From NCBI GenBank assembly GCA_002082585.1, contig CP020563.1, positions 5,760,001 through 5,824,000 on the forward strand: DNA of 64,000 nucleotides. The letters are read 5' to 3'. The translations under genes and the position numbers were made by a program. Source of the stretch: Kitasatospora albolonga. Lineage in GTDB: Bacteria; Actinomycetota; Actinomycetes; Streptomycetales; Streptomycetaceae. The stretch's first letter is position 1. Each line of letters opens with the position of its first letter. Positions 62,646 through 64,000 of this stretch are shown in pieces. A model generated the notes under the pieces. That model was not told the origin of the DNA. It worked only from the letters and a program-made list of their open reading frames with translations, and ran no database searches.

Positions 62646-64000
62646 ATGGCCTACCGGCCTTCGAAGAAGCTGAGGAAGACGCTCCTGGGCACCGGCGCCG
62701 TGGTCGTGCTCGCGGGGCTCAACGCCCCGGCGGCACTCTCCTTCGCGGAGGACCAGTACCACGCGTACAAGATCGCCCAGCCGAAGTACAAGGCGCGGTA
62801 CGGCTCCTGGGAGCGCGTCGACATCCCGAAGGACTACCGGACCAACGCCATCCACGCGGCGCTCCTGCACACCGGCAAGGTGCTGATCGTCGCGGGCTCC
62901 GGCAACGACCAGAAGAACTTCGACGCGGGCACCTTCGACACCGTGCTGTGGGACCCGGCGGAGAACACCTTCCAGAAGATCCCCACCCCCGAGGACTTCT
63001 TCTGCGCCGGTCACGCCCAGCTCCCGGACGGACGGCTGCTGATCGCCGGGGGCACCGCCCGCTACGAGGTGCTGGACGACAAGGTGGAGCGGGCCGGCGG
63101 CGGGATGCGGGTCAAGAACGAGAACCCGGACAAGCCGCTGAAGCTGAAGAAGGGCACGGTCTTCCGCTCGCCCTCCGGCGTGGAGTACGTGGCCAAGTTC
63201 GACGTCACCGTGCCCAAGGCCAAGCGCGAGTTCGAGGTCACGTACTTCAAGAGCGGCCAGATGAAGCCGTGGAAGACGAAGGTGACCGCGTCCGAGCAGC
63301 GGGTCTTCGTGGAGGCGGTGAAGGACGGCGTGGAGGCGGTGGCGCCCGAGGCCGCCCAGTACGAGATCGTCGGGCTGAAGGGCAAGGAGGCCGACAACTC
63401 GTACGGGATCGCCGAGAAGATCACCATGGACAAGCAGGACTTCCAGGGGATCAGGGCCGCCTACGAGTTCGACCCGACGGCGGAGAAGTACATCCCGGTC
63501 GACCCGATGAAGGAGGCCCGCTGGTACCCGACGCTCGTCGGACTGGAGGACGGCCGGGTCCTCTCCGTCTCCGGCCTGGACGACGTGGGCGCGATTCTTC
63601 CCGGCGACAACGAGATCTACGACCCGAAGACCAAGAAGTGGAGCAAGGGCCCCTTCCAGTACTTCCCCACCTACCCGGCGCTCTTCCTCACCAAGGGCGG
63701 CACCCTCTTCTACCCGGGCGCCAACGCCGGTTACGGCCCGGCGGACAAGGGCCGCGACCCCGGGATCTGGGACCTGAAGAAGAACACCTTCACCAAGGTG
63801 CCCGGACTGACCGACACCGACCAGCTGGAGACGGCGGCCTCGCTGATGCTGCCGCCCGTGCAGGACCAGAAGGTGATGGTGCTGGGCGGCGGCGGGGTCG
63901 GCGAGTCCAAGAAGTCCACGGCCCGCACGGCCGTCATCGACCTCAAGGAGGCCAGCCCGGCCTTCAAGCCCGGACCCGATCTGCCGCAGGGCACGCGCTA
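62646..64000 (+). CDS. GlxA-like copper radical oxidase (3' end missing)
   Basis: The first 451 residues of a galactose-oxidase-type kelch protein. An N-terminal basic stretch and one helix (about 12-32) export or anchor it. Kelch blades follow: HAALLHTGKVLIVAGSGN, FFCAGHAQLPDGRLLIAGGT with C120, which corresponds to the Cys that cross-links to Tyr in GlxA, then ARWYPTLVGLEDGRVLSVSG and FPTYPALFLTKGGTLFYPGANAG. The copper ligands of the last blades lie beyond the window. GlxA acts with CslA on a tip glycan needed for aerial growth. Its ribosome site GGAGGG lies inside the end of the cslA-like gene, and only three bases divide the two. Confidence 0.92.
   Translation, partial: MAYRPSKKLRKTLLGTGAVVVLAGLNAPAALSFAEDQYHAYKIAQPKYKARYGSWERVDIPKDYRTNAIHAALLHTGKVLIVAGSGNDQKNFDAGTFDTVLWDPAENTFQKIPTPEDFFCAGHAQLPDGRLLIAGGTARYEVLDDKVERAGGGMRVKNENPDKPLKLKKGTVFRSPSGVEYVAKFDVTVPKAKREFEVTYFKSGQMKPWKTKVTASEQRVFVEAVKDGVEAVAPEAAQYEIVGLKGKEADNSYGIAEKITMDKQDFQGIRAAYEFDPTAEKYIPVDPMKEARWYPTLVGLEDGRVLSVSGLDDVGAILPGDNEIYDPKTKKWSKGPFQYFPTYPALFLTKGGTLFYPGANAGYGPADKGRDPGIWDLKKNTFTKVPGLTDTDQLETAASLMLPPVQDQKVMVLGGGGVGESKKSTARTAVIDLKEASPAFKPGPDLPQGTR

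Overview
The window is high-GC DNA with strong third-position G/C, TANNNT -10 boxes lying directly on GTG or ATG starts, and a gene order I recognise as the core chromosome of a Streptomyces, close to the S. coelicolor SCO535x-SCO540x interval. That identification rests on protein recognition and synteny recalled from memory, not on a search. No prophage, insertion sequence, CRISPR array or rRNA was found. There is one tRNA, Arg-CCG.

Layout. 1-1.4 kb: truncated alpha/beta hydrolase, a small membrane-anchored protein and the tRNA. 1.4-8.4 kb: single-domain response regulator, a catalytic-core-deleted arginyl-tRNA synthetase relative, then lysA-hom-thrC and a separated thrB (aspartate-family amino acids). 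8.8-19.4 kb: rho, an LCP cell-wall ligase, rpmE, prfA, prmC, a Sua5-type protein, a low-molecular-weight phosphatase lacking its nucleophile, an atypical serine hydroxymethyltransferase and a WecA/TagO-like membrane transferase. 19.7-27.5 kb: the complete F1Fo ATP synthase operon atpIBEFHAGDC. 27.6-32.2 kb: a DUF2550 protein, then leftward chiS-chiR and the secreted chitinase chiC with its promoter and paired 12-bp operators.

32.3-40.8 kb: a membrane protein, a PduO-type cobalamin adenosyltransferase, 3-hydroxybutyryl-CoA dehydrogenase, a STAS anti-sigma antagonist, a membrane-tethered P-loop protein with a degenerate Walker A motif, the mismatch endonuclease nucS, an SCO5389-family protein and a luciferase-like monooxygenase. 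41-50.7 kb: two paralogous ABC transporter pairs followed by the polar-growth coiled-coil cytoskeletal genes filP and scy. 50.9-53.7 kb: methylmalonyl-CoA epimerase, acetyl-CoA acetyltransferase and meaB. With the adenosyltransferase and the hydroxybutyryl-CoA dehydrogenase these form a loose cluster around acetoacetyl-CoA, ethylmalonyl/methylmalonyl-CoA and B12-dependent mutase maintenance.

53.8-57.4 kb: a secreted double-PepSY protein rich in Asp runs, divergent from an OmpR-type two-component system whose sensor also carries a run of 12 Asp, then the MarR regulator absC. 57.5-60.6 kb: three tandem AIM24 proteins with a translationally threaded 24-codon ORF between two of them, then a DUF3817 protein and a thiamine-binding MTH1187-family protein. 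60.7-64 kb: a cslA-like cellulose-synthase-type glycosyltransferase coupled to a glxA-like copper radical oxidase that runs off the right end.

The most unusual points are: the shared poly-Asp feature of sensor kinase and divergent PepSY protein with an operator-like repeat between them; the threaded mini-ORF in the AIM24 operon; several proteins that keep their fold but have lost key catalytic residues (ArgRS-like, phosphatase, P-loop protein, SHMT); and a recurring pattern in which the 3' end of a gene is reiterated as degenerate repeats in the adjoining spacer.
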